From Peteryoungia ipomoeae (GTDB taxonomy: Bacteria; Pseudomonadota; Alphaproteobacteria; Rhizobiales; Rhizobiaceae), in contig NZ_STGV01000001.1 of assembly GCF_004912165.1 (NCBI RefSeq), forward strand, positions 806,001 through 870,000: DNA of 64,000 nt. The letters are read 5' to 3'. The notes beneath the pieces are model-generated. The model did not search any database, had not been told where the DNA came from, and saw nothing but the letters and a program-made list of their open reading frames with translations. The position numbers were made by a program, and so were the translations under genes. The stretch's first letter is position 1; the number at the start of each line of letters is the position of its first letter. Of the stretch, positions 1 to 8,325 are shown piece by piece.

Positions 1-421
1 CGGCGGCAACCGCTGCGCTGTCGACTACGGTCACGACGCCGTCGACCGTGACACGGGTGCGGATGTCCGGCCAGTTGAAGGCGGCGACCAGCGGCTGCGG
101 CAGCGCCAGGCCTGAGGTTTCGATAACGATATGATCAGGCTTGACGTCGCGGTCGAGCAGCTTCTGCATGGTCGGCACGAAATCGTCGGCGACGGTGCAG
201 CAGATGCAGCCATTGGTGAGCTCGATGATGTCGTCCTCGGTGCAGTTATCGGTGCCGCAGCCTTTCAGCACGTCGCCATCGACGCCGAGATCGCCGAACT
301 CGTTGATGATGAGCGCAATCTTCTTGCCGCCGGCATTCATCAGCATGTTGCGGATGATGGTGGTTTTGCCCGCGCCGAGGAAACCTGTGATGACGGTGGC
401 GGGGATCTTTTGCTGCAACAT
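1..421 (-). CDS. cobW: CobW-type GTPase (COG0523), truncated by window edge
   Basis: The first 140 residues are visible; the 3' part lies outside the window. Residues 13-21 form the P-loop GFLGAGKTT, the family CxCC metal-binding motif is C72-I-C-C75, and ETSG lies near 101-104. These define the COG0523 G3E GTPase family. CobW is thought to deliver the metal for corrin insertion in aerobic cobalamin synthesis; that role is family knowledge. The ATG at 421 lies 3 bp after the cobP stop, so the two are cotranscribed and share the cobalamin riboswitch upstream, which favours CobW over the zinc-related COG0523 members. Confidence 0.93.
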   Translation of the reverse strand, partial: MLQQKIPATVITGFLGAGKTTIIRNMLMNAGGKKIALIINEFGDLGVDGDVLKGCGTDNCTEDDIIELTNGCICCTVADDFVPTMQKLLDRDVKPDHIVIETSGLALPQPLVAAFNWPDIRTRVTVDGVVTVVDSAAVAA

Positions 422-424
422 GGT

Positions 425-955
425 TCAACCCTTCATTTTCAGCGGCAGTCCAGCCGCAACGAAATAGACCTCTGCCGCCTGGGCGGCGATGGCTTGGTGA
501 AGACGGCCGGCATGGTCGCGAAAGGCACGCGCCATCTTGTTCTCGGGCACGATGCCAAGACCGACTTCATTGGAGACAAGGATGACGGTGGCCTTGAGAT
601 CGCCGAGCTTTGCCGCAAGGGCCGCGCCCTCGGCGTCGACATCGCGGCCTTCCTCCATCATCAGATTGGTGACCCAGAGGGTCAGGCAGTCAACCAGGAT
701 GACGCGTCCAGGCTGATCCAGCTTGGCAAGCGCATCTCTGAGAGCGATGGGCTCCTCATACGTCGTCCAGCCGTCGCTGGCGCGGTCGGCCTTGTGGGTC
801 GCGATGCGGGCCGCCATCTCCTCGTCCCAGGGACGTCCGGTGGCGAGATACAGGCGTTCATGGCCGGAAGCGCGCGCGAGCCCTTCGGCGAATCGCGACT
901 TTCCTGACCGGGCACCGCCGAGAACGAGAATGGAATGAGGACGAGAAATGCTCAT
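425..955 (-). CDS. cobP: Adenosylcobinamide kinase/guanylyltransferase
   Basis: This 176-residue protein matches the CobU/CobP family in length and motifs. The N-terminal P-loop GGARSGKS is at residues 13-20, and conserved stretches such as [11 protein letters not shown] and [10 protein letters not shown] follow. CobP phosphorylates adenosylcobinamide and transfers GMP to it, giving AdoCbi-GDP during nucleotide loop assembly in the cytoplasm. A longer frame runs upstream to 1147 but goes through the riboswitch leader; the ATG at 955 sits directly before the conserved [13 protein letters not shown] block and is preferred. It heads the cobP-cobW unit and is probably shut off by adenosylcobalamin. 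Confidence 0.93.
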   Translation of the reverse strand: MSISRPHSILVLGGARSGKSRFAEGLARASGHERLYLATGRPWDEEMAARIATHKADRASDGWTTYEEPIALRDALAKLDQPGRVILVDCLTLWVTNLMMEEGRDVDAEGAALAAKLGDLKATVILVSNEVGLGIVPENKMARAFRDHAGRLHQAIAAQAAEVYFVAAGLPLKMKG

Positions 956-1149
956 TGCGCGCCCGTCTGCCCGGTGGCGCAGCACACAGCCGCAGCGCCG
1001 GCATTTCGCCCCTGCAACGTCTCGATCGATGCGCGAACCGACGATACGGTCCGGCAGCGGCGGGACCATCTGGACCCGCGGATGCAATGCGTCGCCACGA
1101 CAACCTCCGTGCTGGCAACGGGGAGACCTCCCCAGTGTGGGCACCATGC

Positions 1150-1495
1150 CCGTGGATGGCAGGTCTCCTGGCTCGCAGGTCGTGGCCTTCGGGGCCAGCG
1201 GATTTTCCTCACCTTCCCAGGGTTAGCGCGCGACACGAAAGAGCGGACGATTCGTAGACATAGAGGCGTCCTGCCCCGGCTGATCGTGTCGCCACCCCAG
1301 TGGCTTTTCCGATCTGCCGTTCAGAAAGGCCGGCCGCATCGTGCGACCCGTCACCTTAAGGAACCGGCAGAGCGGATGGAAAACCCTCGCTGCAATACAG
1401 TCGCGGGGTCGGCTGCGTTCCGCGTGCCCGGTTGGGGTCCACGCCTTCGCATTCCCTTTTGCTCTCCGGACACCATCTCTGACATCCGAAAACCA
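1150..1495 (-). promoter_or_regulatory. Cobalamin riboswitch
   Basis: Read on the minus strand, the conserved blocks occur in the right order: AAAAGGGAA (about 1452-1460), then CCCCGCGACTGTA, then the B12 box GCCACTGGGG (1295-1304), GGGAAGG (1212-1218) and GAGCCAGGAGACCTGCC (1158-1174). This is the adenosylcobalamin aptamer. It precedes cobP by about 195 nt, and two short hairpins (GGGC/GCCC and GGGGAG/CTCCCC) directly after the last block are candidates for the expression platform. The outer limits are estimates. Ligand binding would be expected to repress cobP and cobW. Confidence 0.92.
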
Positions 1496-1575
1496 TCCGT
1501 AACGAGGATTAGGCCGAGGCCGGAGCCGAGTCAATCGCCTCGCTTGCGGCAGAAATGCAGGTCGCTGTCACACGG

Positions 1576-2250
1576 TCAGTGCTGGGGCACCAGGCAGTCT
1601 GCATTGCCGACGGCATCGCAGTCCGCTCCCAGGCGCACCGCGCCGCTTGCGCCGTCGTCGACCGTCGCGCTGCGTGGCGCGCGGACCGGTTTGGCGGCCT
1701 GTGGCTGGACAGTCGTCACGCTCGTCCGCGCGGCAACAGGCGCCTCGGTCGCCAGAATGGTCGAAATCTTCGGTGGATGCCTCACGACACGCAAGCGCGG
1801 CGTGGTCAGCGAAAAGGCATAGCGGATGCGGGCGGCGATCTGCTCGGCGAGCTGCTCCCGGCCATAGCGCGGGTCATCCGTCGAGGCATCAACGACAAGC
1901 TTCGCCTCGGCGACGGGCTCCCCTGTTTCAACAGAGCTTGCGGTGACCGTCACATGGGCCCGGTCGAGATTCCGACGGGCGTTGAAGCCCTTGGTCAGTC
2001 GATCGAGCTTTATCAGGAGGACAACCCGCTCGGCTCCCGGCGGCGGCCGGGTGGTGGCGATCGCGGATGCGATGCGGCGGTCGAGCGAGGTTAGAAGATC
2101 GAGGTGAACGTCACCATTGGCAAGGATGGTCGCCGTCCTGACATTGTAGACAAGCGGGCGCCCATTCCAGGTACCGGGAAAGGCAACGCAGGCCGTGAGG
2201 CTGAAGACTGCACAGGCGATAACAATCCAATAGACACTACGGCCCGGCAT
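1576..2250 (-). CDS. Conserved hypothetical lipoprotein
   Basis: I do not recognise the family. The 224-residue product starts with a short basic stretch and a hydrophobic segment ending in the lipobox LTAC, with the lipidated Cys at residue 21, so it should be an envelope lipoprotein. The middle mixes beta-like and helical segments, and the last third is rich in Pro, Ala, Thr and Val. The ATG at 2250 is preferred over an upstream ATG at 2286 because GGAG lies about 7 nt before it and because it gives a compact lipoprotein signal. It stands alone between the cobalamin leader and the ATP12 operon. Confidence 0.75.
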   Translation of the reverse strand: MPGRSVYWIVIACAVFSLTACVAFPGTWNGRPLVYNVRTATILANGDVHLDLLTSLDRRIASAIATTRPPPGAERVVLLIKLDRLTKGFNARRNLDRAHVTVTASSVETGEPVAEAKLVVDASTDDPRYGREQLAEQIAARIRYAFSLTTPRLRVVRHPPKISTILATEAPVAARTSVTTVQPQAAKPVRAPRSATVDDGASGAVRLGADCDAVGNADCLVPQH

Positions 2251-2310
2251 CCCGCGCTCCGGCTGTTGATTCCCAGCCGGCAGCATCCGCCTTTTATGGT
2301 TAGGACGAGG

Positions 2311-3117
2311 TTAATCCTGACGCATCACCGCCTGATAAAGCGAGGCTGCCGCGGCGAACTCGCGGTACCGCGCTTCTCTGCGCGCCTCGGCCTCGGCATC
2401 CGTGCCCCAATGCTCGATCGTCCAGTCCTCGTCGAGATGGGCAAGCGCCCAAATCTCATCCAGATCCAACGCCCCCTCGGCAAAGGCCAACGCCAAAACA
2501 GCGGATCCCGTGAGCGTCGTGACGACATTGAGGCAGCTTAGCTCGAAGGCGCCTCGGTAGGGCTTCAGGGCTGTTGAAAAGGCAGCAATCGCCTCCGAAG
2601 GCTGGGCCTGGTGCATGACGCCTTCGACCATAACCAGCCGTATGCCATGCGTGCGCATTGCCCATTCCAAGACAGGATCCCAGCGGCCGGCCTGGCGCTC
2701 GATCAATTCCTGCGGACCGTCGGCGCGGTAGCAGAGCATGTCGGTGCCGGCAAAGCGGACGATCTCTTCGAAAACGGCATCCACGCTGATGCTGACAGCG
2801 TCGATCGCCGTGTTGGAGAGCTTGGTGATCGGCATGCTTGCTGGGTCAATGACTTCCGCCTGCGCTGCCCATTCAGCGGCGACAAGTTCTGCTGCTTCGC
2901 GGCTCGGCAGCACCAGCGCGTTCTTGGCAGGCGTCTTGACCGGCTTTCCATCCAGATGAATGGCGTATCCGTCATCTGCCGTGGCGATGGAGACGTCCGT
3001 GTAAAAACGCTTGGGCAGCGGACGCTTCATCTGGATCTGGGCCCGGCGCACCGGATCCTCATGGCTCGGCTGAGGGATGAACGTGCCGAAGATGTCCTGG
3101 CTGAGTTCGTCGCGCAT
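2311..3117 (-). CDS. ATP12 family F1-ATPase assembly chaperone
   Basis: The 268 residues match the ATP12 family (human ATPAF2, yeast Atp12p), including LDGKPVKTPAKNALVLPS near the N-terminus and later DLDEIWALAHLDEDWTIEHWG. In mitochondria Atp12 protects the F1 alpha subunit before hexamer assembly; alphaproteobacteria carry the ancestral form. AGGAGA lies 5 nt before the ATG. The gene is last in a leftward operon crcB-rluC-HAD-ATP12, 9 bp after the HAD stop. Assignment to the family is firm; the exact role in bacteria is inferred. Confidence 0.93.
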   Translation of the reverse strand: MRDELSQDIFGTFIPQPSHEDPVRRAQIQMKRPLPKRFYTDVSIATADDGYAIHLDGKPVKTPAKNALVLPSREAAELVAAEWAAQAEVIDPASMPITKLSNTAIDAVSISVDAVFEEIVRFAGTDMLCYRADGPQELIERQAGRWDPVLEWAMRTHGIRLVMVEGVMHQAQPSEAIAAFSTALKPYRGAFELSCLNVVTTLTGSAVLALAFAEGALDLDEIWALAHLDEDWTIEHWGTDAEAEARREARYREFAAAASLYQAVMRQD

Positions 3118-3126
3118 TCTTGTCTC

Positions 3127-3780
3127 CTAGTGGATATAGGCAAGCAGATCGGCCGGACGATCCACCACCGCATCGGCACCGGCGTCCCATAGCGCCGCTT
3201 TCGCAGCGTAACCCCAGCTCACCCCGATGGCCGTTGCACCGGCAGCCTTGGCCATCTGCATGTCATAGACGGCATCGCCTATCACGATGGTTTCGCGCGC
3301 CACGATGCCGGCCTCGTCGCAGCATTCGGAGACCATGGCCGGATGCGGCTTTGAGGGGCAGTCGTCGGCGGTCCGGCAGAAGAGGAAATGGGGCGTCAGC
3401 CCATGCGCTTCAAGGATGAAATCCAGCCCGCGGCGCGACTTGCCCGTGACGGCGCCGAGCACGACATCATCTCGCGCGATCAGAGCATCGAGGACCTCCC
3501 GGATGCCATCGAACATGCCCTCGCCGAAACCGCCACGGCGACGGACGTCGGAGAAGATCGCCTTGTAGTGCTCGGCCATGGCCACGGCCTCCTCGTCGGC
3601 ATGCGGCTTGCCGCAGATGCGCGCAATCGCGATATCCAGCGTCAGGCCGATGATCGACTTGGTCTCGGCAAGCGTCGGCTCGGTACGACCGAAGGCGACA
3701 AAGGTCTCGCGCATCACGGCATGAATCAGCGCAGCGCTGTCCACCAGCGTCCCGTCACAGTCGAAGAGTACAAGCTTCAT
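3127..3780 (-). CDS. HAD-superfamily phosphatase, phosphoglycolate phosphatase-like
   Basis: A 217-residue HAD subfamily I hydrolase. Motif I is DCDGTLVDS at residues 8-16 (nucleophile D8, acid/base D10), motif II is the VTGKS region, the motif III lysine is in KPHPAM and motif IV is GDAVYDM. The helical cap lies between motifs I and II. This architecture is that of phosphoglycolate phosphatase and related small-molecule phosphatases; the substrate cannot be read from sequence. Its ATG overlaps the rluC stop by 4 bp, so translation is probably coupled. Confidence 0.9.
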   Translation of the reverse strand: MKLVLFDCDGTLVDSAALIHAVMRETFVAFGRTEPTLAETKSIIGLTLDIAIARICGKPHADEEAVAMAEHYKAIFSDVRRRGGFGEGMFDGIREVLDALIARDDVVLGAVTGKSRRGLDFILEAHGLTPHFLFCRTADDCPSKPHPAMVSECCDEAGIVARETIVIGDAVYDMQMAKAAGATAIGVSWGYAAKAALWDAGADAVVDRPADLLAYIH

Positions 3781-4766
3781 TCGTCGCCCCGGTCACCATC
3801 GGCCTGATCGAAACCGAGCAGGTTCCACGTCTGTACCATGTGCGGCGGCAGAGGCGCCGTCACCTTCAGACGACCGCCGGAGGGATGCGGCAAATCGATG
3901 TGGCGGGCGTGGAGGTGCAGGCGCTTCTGGACACCACCGGGGAAATCCCAATTGTGGTCATCGATAAAATACTTGGGGTCCCCGATGATCGGATGGCCGA
4001 TATGGAGGGCATGGACGCGCAGCTGGTGGGTCCGGCCTGTATAGGGCTCCATCTCCAGCCAGGCGAGGTTCTGCGCCGCAGTATCAATGACACGGTAGTA
4101 GGAAATCGCGTGATCTGCGCCCTCCTCGCCATGTTTGCAGACCCGCATGCGATCGCCCTCGTCGGTCTGGTCCTTGGTCAGCCAGGTCGAGATCTTGTCT
4201 TCATGCTTGCGCGGCACGCCCTTGACCAGAGACCAGTAGGTCTTCTTGGTATCACGCTCACGGAAGGCGGCGGTCAGCTTCTGGGCAGCGCCACGCGTGC
4301 GCGCAACGACGAGCACGCCCGAGGTGTCGCGGTCGAGGCGGTGCACGAGGCGCGGCTTCTCACCCTTCCGGCTGGTCCAGGCCTCCAGCATCTTGTCGAT
4401 ATGGCGCGTCAGGCCGGAGCCCCCCTGCACCGCGAGGCCGGCCGGCTTGTTGAGCACGAAGACCTTTTCGTCCTCATGGAGCAGCATACGCGACAGAAGT
4501 TCATGATCGTCGCCGTGCTTCAGATCGTGGCGGGCGATCGGGCCGGTCTTCTTCGCATCGACGTCCATCGGCGGGATGCGCACGATCTGGCCGGGCTGCA
4601 CGCGGGTGTCCGTCTTTACACGGCCGCCGTCGACGCGGACCTGACCGGACCGCAAAAGTTTCTGCAGGGCGCCAAAGCCGAGGCCCGGATAGTGGATCTT
4701 GAACCAGCGGTCGAGCCGCATGCCCGCCTCATCGGCGTCCACGGTGATATGTTCGATGCCAGCCAT
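3777..4766 (-). CDS. rluC: Ribosomal large subunit pseudouridine synthase, RluA/RluC family
   Basis: 329 residues with an N-terminal S4 RNA-binding domain (roughly 14-70) followed by a pseudouridine synthase domain. The catalytic motif is RLVHRLDRDTSGVLV, with the nucleophilic Asp in HRLDRDTSG, and GRTHQLRVH is the second family hallmark. The S4 plus RluA arrangement fits RluC or RluD, which modify 23S rRNA; which uridines are targeted is not resolvable here. It overlaps the HAD gene downstream and lies 93 bp after crcB. Confidence 0.92.
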   Translation of the reverse strand: MAGIEHITVDADEAGMRLDRWFKIHYPGLGFGALQKLLRSGQVRVDGGRVKTDTRVQPGQIVRIPPMDVDAKKTGPIARHDLKHGDDHELLSRMLLHEDEKVFVLNKPAGLAVQGGSGLTRHIDKMLEAWTSRKGEKPRLVHRLDRDTSGVLVVARTRGAAQKLTAAFRERDTKKTYWSLVKGVPRKHEDKISTWLTKDQTDEGDRMRVCKHGEEGADHAISYYRVIDTAAQNLAWLEMEPYTGRTHQLRVHALHIGHPIIGDPKYFIDDHNWDFPGGVQKRLHLHARHIDLPHPSGGRLKVTAPLPPHMVQTWNLLGFDQADGDRGDE

Positions 4767-4859
4767 CGGTTTTCTCTCATTTTTATGGGCCTAGCCCTTC
4801 AAGACCGTGCCTTTAGTAGATTTTGGCCCGAAAGGGAAAGCGAAATGACACGAAGCGTG

Positions 4860-5237
4860 TCACAACAGGCTTCGACCCAAAAGCAAGCCGGCAAAAACGG
4901 CCGCCAATGACAGAATGAGGCTCGCGAGGATGTAAGCCGCTGCCGCAAGGGTCGCACCGCGCTCGAACAAGGCCAGCGCATCCAGCGAGAAGGAGGAGAA
5001 GGTGGTGAAGCCACCAAGAAAGCCGACAACCAGAAAGAGCCGGAGATCCATCGACCCATTCAATTTGCGCGCCAACAGTTCAACGAGCAGGCCGATGAGA
5101 AACGAGCCGACGATGTTCACCGTCAGCGTACCATAGGGGAAACCTGCGCCCATCAGGCGGGTGATATGAACGCCTGCGAGATAGCGCCCCACGGAGCCAA
5201 GGGCGCCGCCGATGGCGACCAGCAGTATTTGCAGCAT
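4860..5237 (-). CDS. crcB: Fluoride channel CrcB/Fluc
   Basis: A 125-residue four-helix membrane protein of normal family length. The conserved signatures are present in order: GGALGSVGRYLAG near the start, GTLTVNIVGSFLIG in helix 2, and GFLGGFTTFSSFSLDAL in helix 3. It acts as a dual-topology dimer exporting fluoride passively across the inner membrane. The ATG at 5237 (MLQILLV) is chosen over an in-frame ATG 8 codons upstream because it gives the canonical N-terminus. I found no fluoride riboswitch in the 56 bp upstream. Confidence 0.94.
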   Translation of the reverse strand: MLQILLVAIGGALGSVGRYLAGVHITRLMGAGFPYGTLTVNIVGSFLIGLLVELLARKLNGSMDLRLFLVVGFLGGFTTFSSFSLDALALFERGATLAAAAYILASLILSLAAVFAGLLLGRSLL

Positions 5238-5293
5238 GACGACTCCGGTAATGACGAACACCGGAACCGTTCAACCCGCGTCAGGACGGCCCG

Positions 5294-5830
5294 TCAAGAT
5301 GCGGCGGCAGCGCGGAACTCATCGACAAAGGCGTTGAGCCTCTGCCAATCGGTAAATTCATAATCCTGCGTCGTATCAGTCGCCCCTGCCCGGCGCTTTG
5401 CCATCCGATGCATCATCCACCGCTTGAAGAAGTCATATTCCGTGAAACGCAATGCGCCAGCGGCATGATGCACCAGGTTGGGGACCCAGCCTGTTTCATG
5501 TTTCATCGTCTCAGCAAAGCCTCGCGCCTCTTCGCGCTCGTCCTCGACATCGCTCATGATTAACAGGCTGACCGAGACAAATGCAGATGGCACGCTGTTC
5601 AGCCAGGCTTTCTCGCGCGTGACGAATTCTGTGAAAACACCGGGATAATTTCCTGCGTGAATCGGCGCGCACAAGATCGCAGCTTCGGGGTGACTGACGC
5701 CGTATTCGTCCAGCGAGGCGATATCGAAAAGCAGGGCGCGGTCGCCGCCAGCCTCAATTCGGGATGCGATCTCACCGGCAATCCTCCGGGTCTGCCCGTC
5801 AACCGAGGTATATCCAACCAGAATGATCAT
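5294..5830 (-). CDS. Flavodoxin-domain protein, HemG-like protoporphyrinogen oxidase
   Basis: A 178-residue flavodoxin fold. The N-terminus IILVGYTSVDGQTRRIA is the FMN phosphate-binding loop, and the C-terminal block FFKRWMMHRMAKR followed by DYEFTDW matches the HemG family of menaquinone-dependent protoporphyrinogen IX dehydrogenases. HemG converts protoporphyrinogen IX to protoporphyrin IX in heme synthesis. The family match is good, but related flavodoxin-like proteins of unknown role exist, so I give no symbol. It stands alone, 56 bp upstream of crcB. Confidence 0.8.
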   Translation of the reverse strand: MIILVGYTSVDGQTRRIAGEIASRIEAGGDRALLFDIASLDEYGVSHPEAAILCAPIHAGNYPGVFTEFVTREKAWLNSVPSAFVSVSLLIMSDVEDEREEARGFAETMKHETGWVPNLVHHAAGALRFTEYDFFKRWMMHRMAKRRAGATDTTQDYEFTDWQRLNAFVDEFRAAAAS

Positions 5831-6036
5831 AGTCTCCTCCTATACCTTGCACTGAAAGCAAGTCTGCACCGTGTTTTGTGCAGTTGATTTGATCCAGGAC
5901 AAGAACGGATCAAAACTTGCTTCAACAACCCGAAAAAGAAGGGAATGTTTTTAGTCAAACCCACCGAATACGCTTAAAGATGCATATATAACCGCATGTT
6001 ATGCTAATATCGTTATGTCTTATGCGGAATGGAACG

Positions 6037-6312
6037 ATGACCCAGGTAGTGACAGTCTCAGCGCATACCGCCGCTTACGCAATGGAGCCGGTCAAGCCCG
6101 CCCTGCGATCGCAGCGGACGTCCTATGTCGAAGAGCACACGCAGCTGCTGGCCCATAAAGCGTCTCAGGGCGAAGATCTTCGTTTGCGGGCTCTGGTCAA
6201 CGTGGTGCAACCACCGGCCCTTGCCCTCTACTTTCTGACGGCCAGTCAGCAGCGATATGAGCAGGCAACGTTGAAAGATACCATCGACGCTTACAAGAGC
6301 TCGGTTGCCTGA
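6037..6312 (+). CDS. Small hypothetical protein
   Basis: I do not recognise this 91-residue product. It has no signal peptide; residues about 60-75 are moderately hydrophobic but not a clear membrane helix. The ATG at 6037 is chosen because GGAACG lies just before it; an earlier in-frame ATG at 6001 lacks a ribosome site. The upstream 200 bp are AT-richer than the surroundings, as expected of a promoter region. It converges on the copper gene at 6394-7461, with a terminator between. It could be a spurious frame. Confidence 0.5.
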   Translation: MTQVVTVSAHTAAYAMEPVKPALRSQRTSYVEEHTQLLAHKASQGEDLRLRALVNVVQPPALALYFLTASQQRYEQATLKDTIDAYKSSVA

Positions 6313-6320
6313 CCAAAAAA

Positions 6321-6343
6321 GGGCGGAGACCATGTCCCCGCCC
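6321..6343 (-). terminator. Rho-independent terminator of the DUF1775/PCuAC gene
   Basis: GGGCGG and CCGCCC arms, with an inner GAC/GTC pairing, form a hairpin followed on the minus strand by TTTTTT. It lies 51 bp after the stop of the leftward gene at 6394-7461. On the plus strand there is no T-run, so it serves that gene rather than the small gene ending at 6312. Confidence 0.85.
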
Positions 6344-6393
6344 ACCGGCAAATCAACTGCGCGGCCTCCGCGACAAGAGGTTTTCGCGTGACC

Positions 6394-7461
6394 TCAGCGT
6401 GCCACCACCGGCAGCTCCAGCTCCACATCCCCGGCCTTCTCGAATTTCAGGGTGACCTTGACTGTCTCGCCGACGGCAAATGGCGCTGACACCTTGTAGA
6501 ACATCAGGTGAAGGCCACCCGGCACCAGTTCGACCTTTTCCCCGGCAGGAATTTGGATCCCGTCCGTGAGCTGGCGCATCTTCATGACATTGCCTTCCAT
6601 CGTCATCTCATGCAGCTGGACGTCACCAGCCTGGTCTGATGAGGCACCGACAAGCTTGTCGTCGGCACTGCCCTTGTTTTCGATGGTCACAAAGCCGCCG
6701 CCCACAGGCTGGCCAGGAAGCATGGCCTTGGTGAAGGCCGCGGTCAGTTCAAGATCGCCCGCCGTCATTGGGGCAAAGTCACCAGGGGTGGCGCCGGCCA
6801 TGTGGGCGTCGTGGGCCGAATGATCGCCATGGGCTGCATGGTCGCCATGACCTGCATGCGCTCCGGCTCCGGCCTGTTCGGCCGAGGCAGCCTGGGCATG
6901 CGCACCATGGGCAGCATGCGCCCCATGGGCGTGACCATCGGCTTCGGCGGCAATAAGCTTGAGCACCGGTGCCGGACCGTCGAGGTCATGCGGATCCTGC
7001 CCCGGAGCCGCAATCTGGTCCCAGGCAACCTTCGCATCAGCGCCGCAGAGTTGAACTGTCGGGAAGGCCAGGCCCGTTGCCGGGTCACCGGCCGCAATTT
7101 TTCCGTAGACCACGAACGTGTCGTAGAAATTGTCTGGCAGCTCGCCATTCTTGTAGCGGATCTCGACAGGGCCGGAGGTCACGGCCTTGCCGTGATTGTC
7201 ATAGCTTGCTTTGTAGTCGCCGGTGATGACTTCCACATCCCAGCCCGGTTTCGGCATGGGTTTGGCGGAAATGAAGCCTTCAGGAAGCTTGATCTGAACT
7301 TCGTTGGTCGCCTTGCCGTCGCAGCCATGCGGCACCTGCAACGTGGCGGCAACATAGCCGCCGATCTTCGCGGGCTGGTTGGCGAAGGTAGCATGCGCCA
7401 ATGCGGCGGTGGTCGATGCAAGCGTGGCAATGGCCGTTGCGAGAATAAGGGTCGTCTTCAT
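6394..7461 (-). CDS. DUF1775 (YcnI) - His-rich linker - PCuAC copper-binding fusion protein
   Basis: 355 residues exported by a clear Sec signal ending in ALA at about residue 22. Residues about 23-170 are a YcnI/DUF1775 domain that begins with HATF, so the processed N-terminal His is available for copper binding. Residues about 175-228 are a His/Ala/Gly linker with many H-x-H and HGDH repeats. Residues about 235-345 are a PCuAC domain with the Cu(I) ligand pattern HEMTM...MRQ...HLMF. PCuAC proteins deliver Cu(I) to the CuA or CuB site of cytochrome oxidase. AAGGAGA precedes the ATG. The gene is cotranscribed with the small gene at 7532-7903. Confidence 0.93.
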   Translation of the reverse strand: MKTTLILATAIATLASTTAALAHATFANQPAKIGGYVAATLQVPHGCDGKATNEVQIKLPEGFISAKPMPKPGWDVEVITGDYKASYDNHGKAVTSGPVEIRYKNGELPDNFYDTFVVYGKIAAGDPATGLAFPTVQLCGADAKVAWDQIAAPGQDPHDLDGPAPVLKLIAAEADGHAHGAHAAHGAHAQAASAEQAGAGAHAGHGDHAAHGDHSAHDAHMAGATPGDFAPMTAGDLELTAAFTKAMLPGQPVGGGFVTIENKGSADDKLVGASSDQAGDVQLHEMTMEGNVMKMRQLTDGIQIPAGEKVELVPGGLHLMFYKVSAPFAVGETVKVTLKFEKAGDVELELPVVAR

Positions 7462-7531
7462 GGGGTCTCTCCTTGCCGCGGTCCTTCTCGGCCGTCGGCG
7501 GTCATCAATCTCTGTCGAAAAGCGAGGCTAT

Positions 7532-7903
7532 TCAGAGGAGAAGAGGCGGCCCCCGAAGACGCGGGCGATCAAGGAGATGCTGGATGAGGATGCCGGCTTC
7601 GACCGCAACGACGGGGCCGAGGCTGTTCAGCGACTGGAGCAGCCAGCTGTCATCGGACGGAGGCGGCAGGATGACGGACCCTGCCAGCCGGCAGGCTTGA
7701 CAATCATTGGCTGGCTTGGACTGCTCGTGATCGAGGTGGGCTGCACACAGACCGGCAAATGTGCCGTCAGGCAGGACATAGGCGGAGGACTGAGATTCGC
7801 TTGCGATGGCAGCAGGCGTGCGATGGGCAAAGCCAACCGACAGGAAGACCATGGCGCAGAATAGGCGCAGGATCATCTGAGCTGTCTTGACCTTCGGCTT
7901 CAT
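7532..7903 (-). CDS. Small exported/membrane protein, DUF2946-like
   Basis: A 123-residue protein with an N-terminal hydrophobic segment (about 11-30). The middle carries CAAHLDHEQ and NDCQAC, so Cys and His residues are set up for metal or disulfide chemistry. A second hydrophobic segment lies near the C-terminus. Size and pattern resemble DUF2946 proteins, which often sit next to DUF1775 and PCuAC genes. It is 70 bp upstream of the copper fusion gene and probably in the same transcript. A role in copper handling is inferred from context only. Confidence 0.7.
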   Translation of the reverse strand: MKPKVKTAQMILRLFCAMVFLSVGFAHRTPAAIASESQSSAYVLPDGTFAGLCAAHLDHEQSKPANDCQACRLAGSVILPPPSDDSWLLQSLNSLGPVVAVEAGILIQHLLDRPRLRGPPLLL

Positions 7904-8094
7904 CGTCGTCCCCTTCTGATCCTTGCTTTAACGCGATGCTGCTTGCCTGCCAAGCGGCGAGATGACGCGCCCGAGAACATCTCTGCAGATGCTTGCGCCA
8001 CAGCAAACACGGCGCTCATACGACAATAAATTGCTCGCAAGCGACGCGCCCCCTTGCCAAGAGTGACACTTGCCGGATAATGGCCTCAAGACCT

Positions 8095-8256
8095 TGTTGG
8101 GAGAAACCGGTTTACTCCGGTGCCGAAGGAGCAACCGCCCCGGAAACTCTCAGGCAAAAGGACCACAAGGCGTCGACTGCACTCTGGAGAGAGGCCCGTT
8201 TCCAAAGCGGACCAAGCCGAAGGGATAACAATCTCAGGCACAAGGACAGAGGGGGC
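8095..8256 (+). promoter_or_regulatory. Tandem glycine riboswitch
   Basis: Two consecutive aptamers can be read. The first begins near TTGGGAGAAACC (8096) and contains GCCGAAGGAGCAACC and the core CTCAGGCAAAAGGACC (about 8150-8166). The second contains GCCGAAGGGATAACAATCTCAGGCACAAGGACAG and ends near 8256. Each GCCGAAGGRR...CTCAGGCA...GGAC set is diagnostic for the gcvT motif. It lies directly upstream of gcvT and should switch the glycine cleavage operon on when glycine is high. Confidence 0.95.
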
Positions 8257-8284
8257 TCATGAACCGGCACAATCGTGCCCAGGC

Positions 8285-8308
8285 TTGAGCGAGCGCGCGT
8301 GCGCTCAA
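8285..8308 (+). promoter_or_regulatory. Candidate expression-platform hairpin of the glycine riboswitch
   Basis: TTGAGCG (8285-8291) and CGCTCAA (8302-8308) can pair just upstream of the ribosome binding site of gcvT. It lies between aptamer 2 and the start codon and lacks a long T-run, which suggests control of translation rather than termination. The pairing is seen; the switching role is inferred. Confidence 0.45.
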
Positions 8309-8313
8309 AACCC

Positions 8314-8318
8314 GGAGG
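8314..8318 (+). promoter_or_regulatory. Ribosome binding site that fixes a TTG start for gcvT
   Basis: GGAGG lies 7 nt before TTG at 8326. No ATG or GTG in frame has a comparable site, and the protein aligned from this TTG begins like other rhizobial GcvT proteins. Confidence 0.8.
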
Positions 8319-8325
8319 CGACGTC

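Noticed and set aside
425-1147. N-terminal extension of cobP to 1147
   Set aside because: The extra 64 codons run through the riboswitch leader and are not family-like; the ATG at 955 gives the normal CobP start.
5238-5293. Fluoride riboswitch upstream of crcB
   Set aside because: The conserved GGNGAUGG-type core of the crcB motif is absent; only a 5-bp stem CCGGT/ACCGG is present.
7928-8134. Small leftward frame between the copper genes and the glycine riboswitch
   Set aside because: It overlaps the riboswitch, has no ribosome site and is rich in Arg and Ser without family features.
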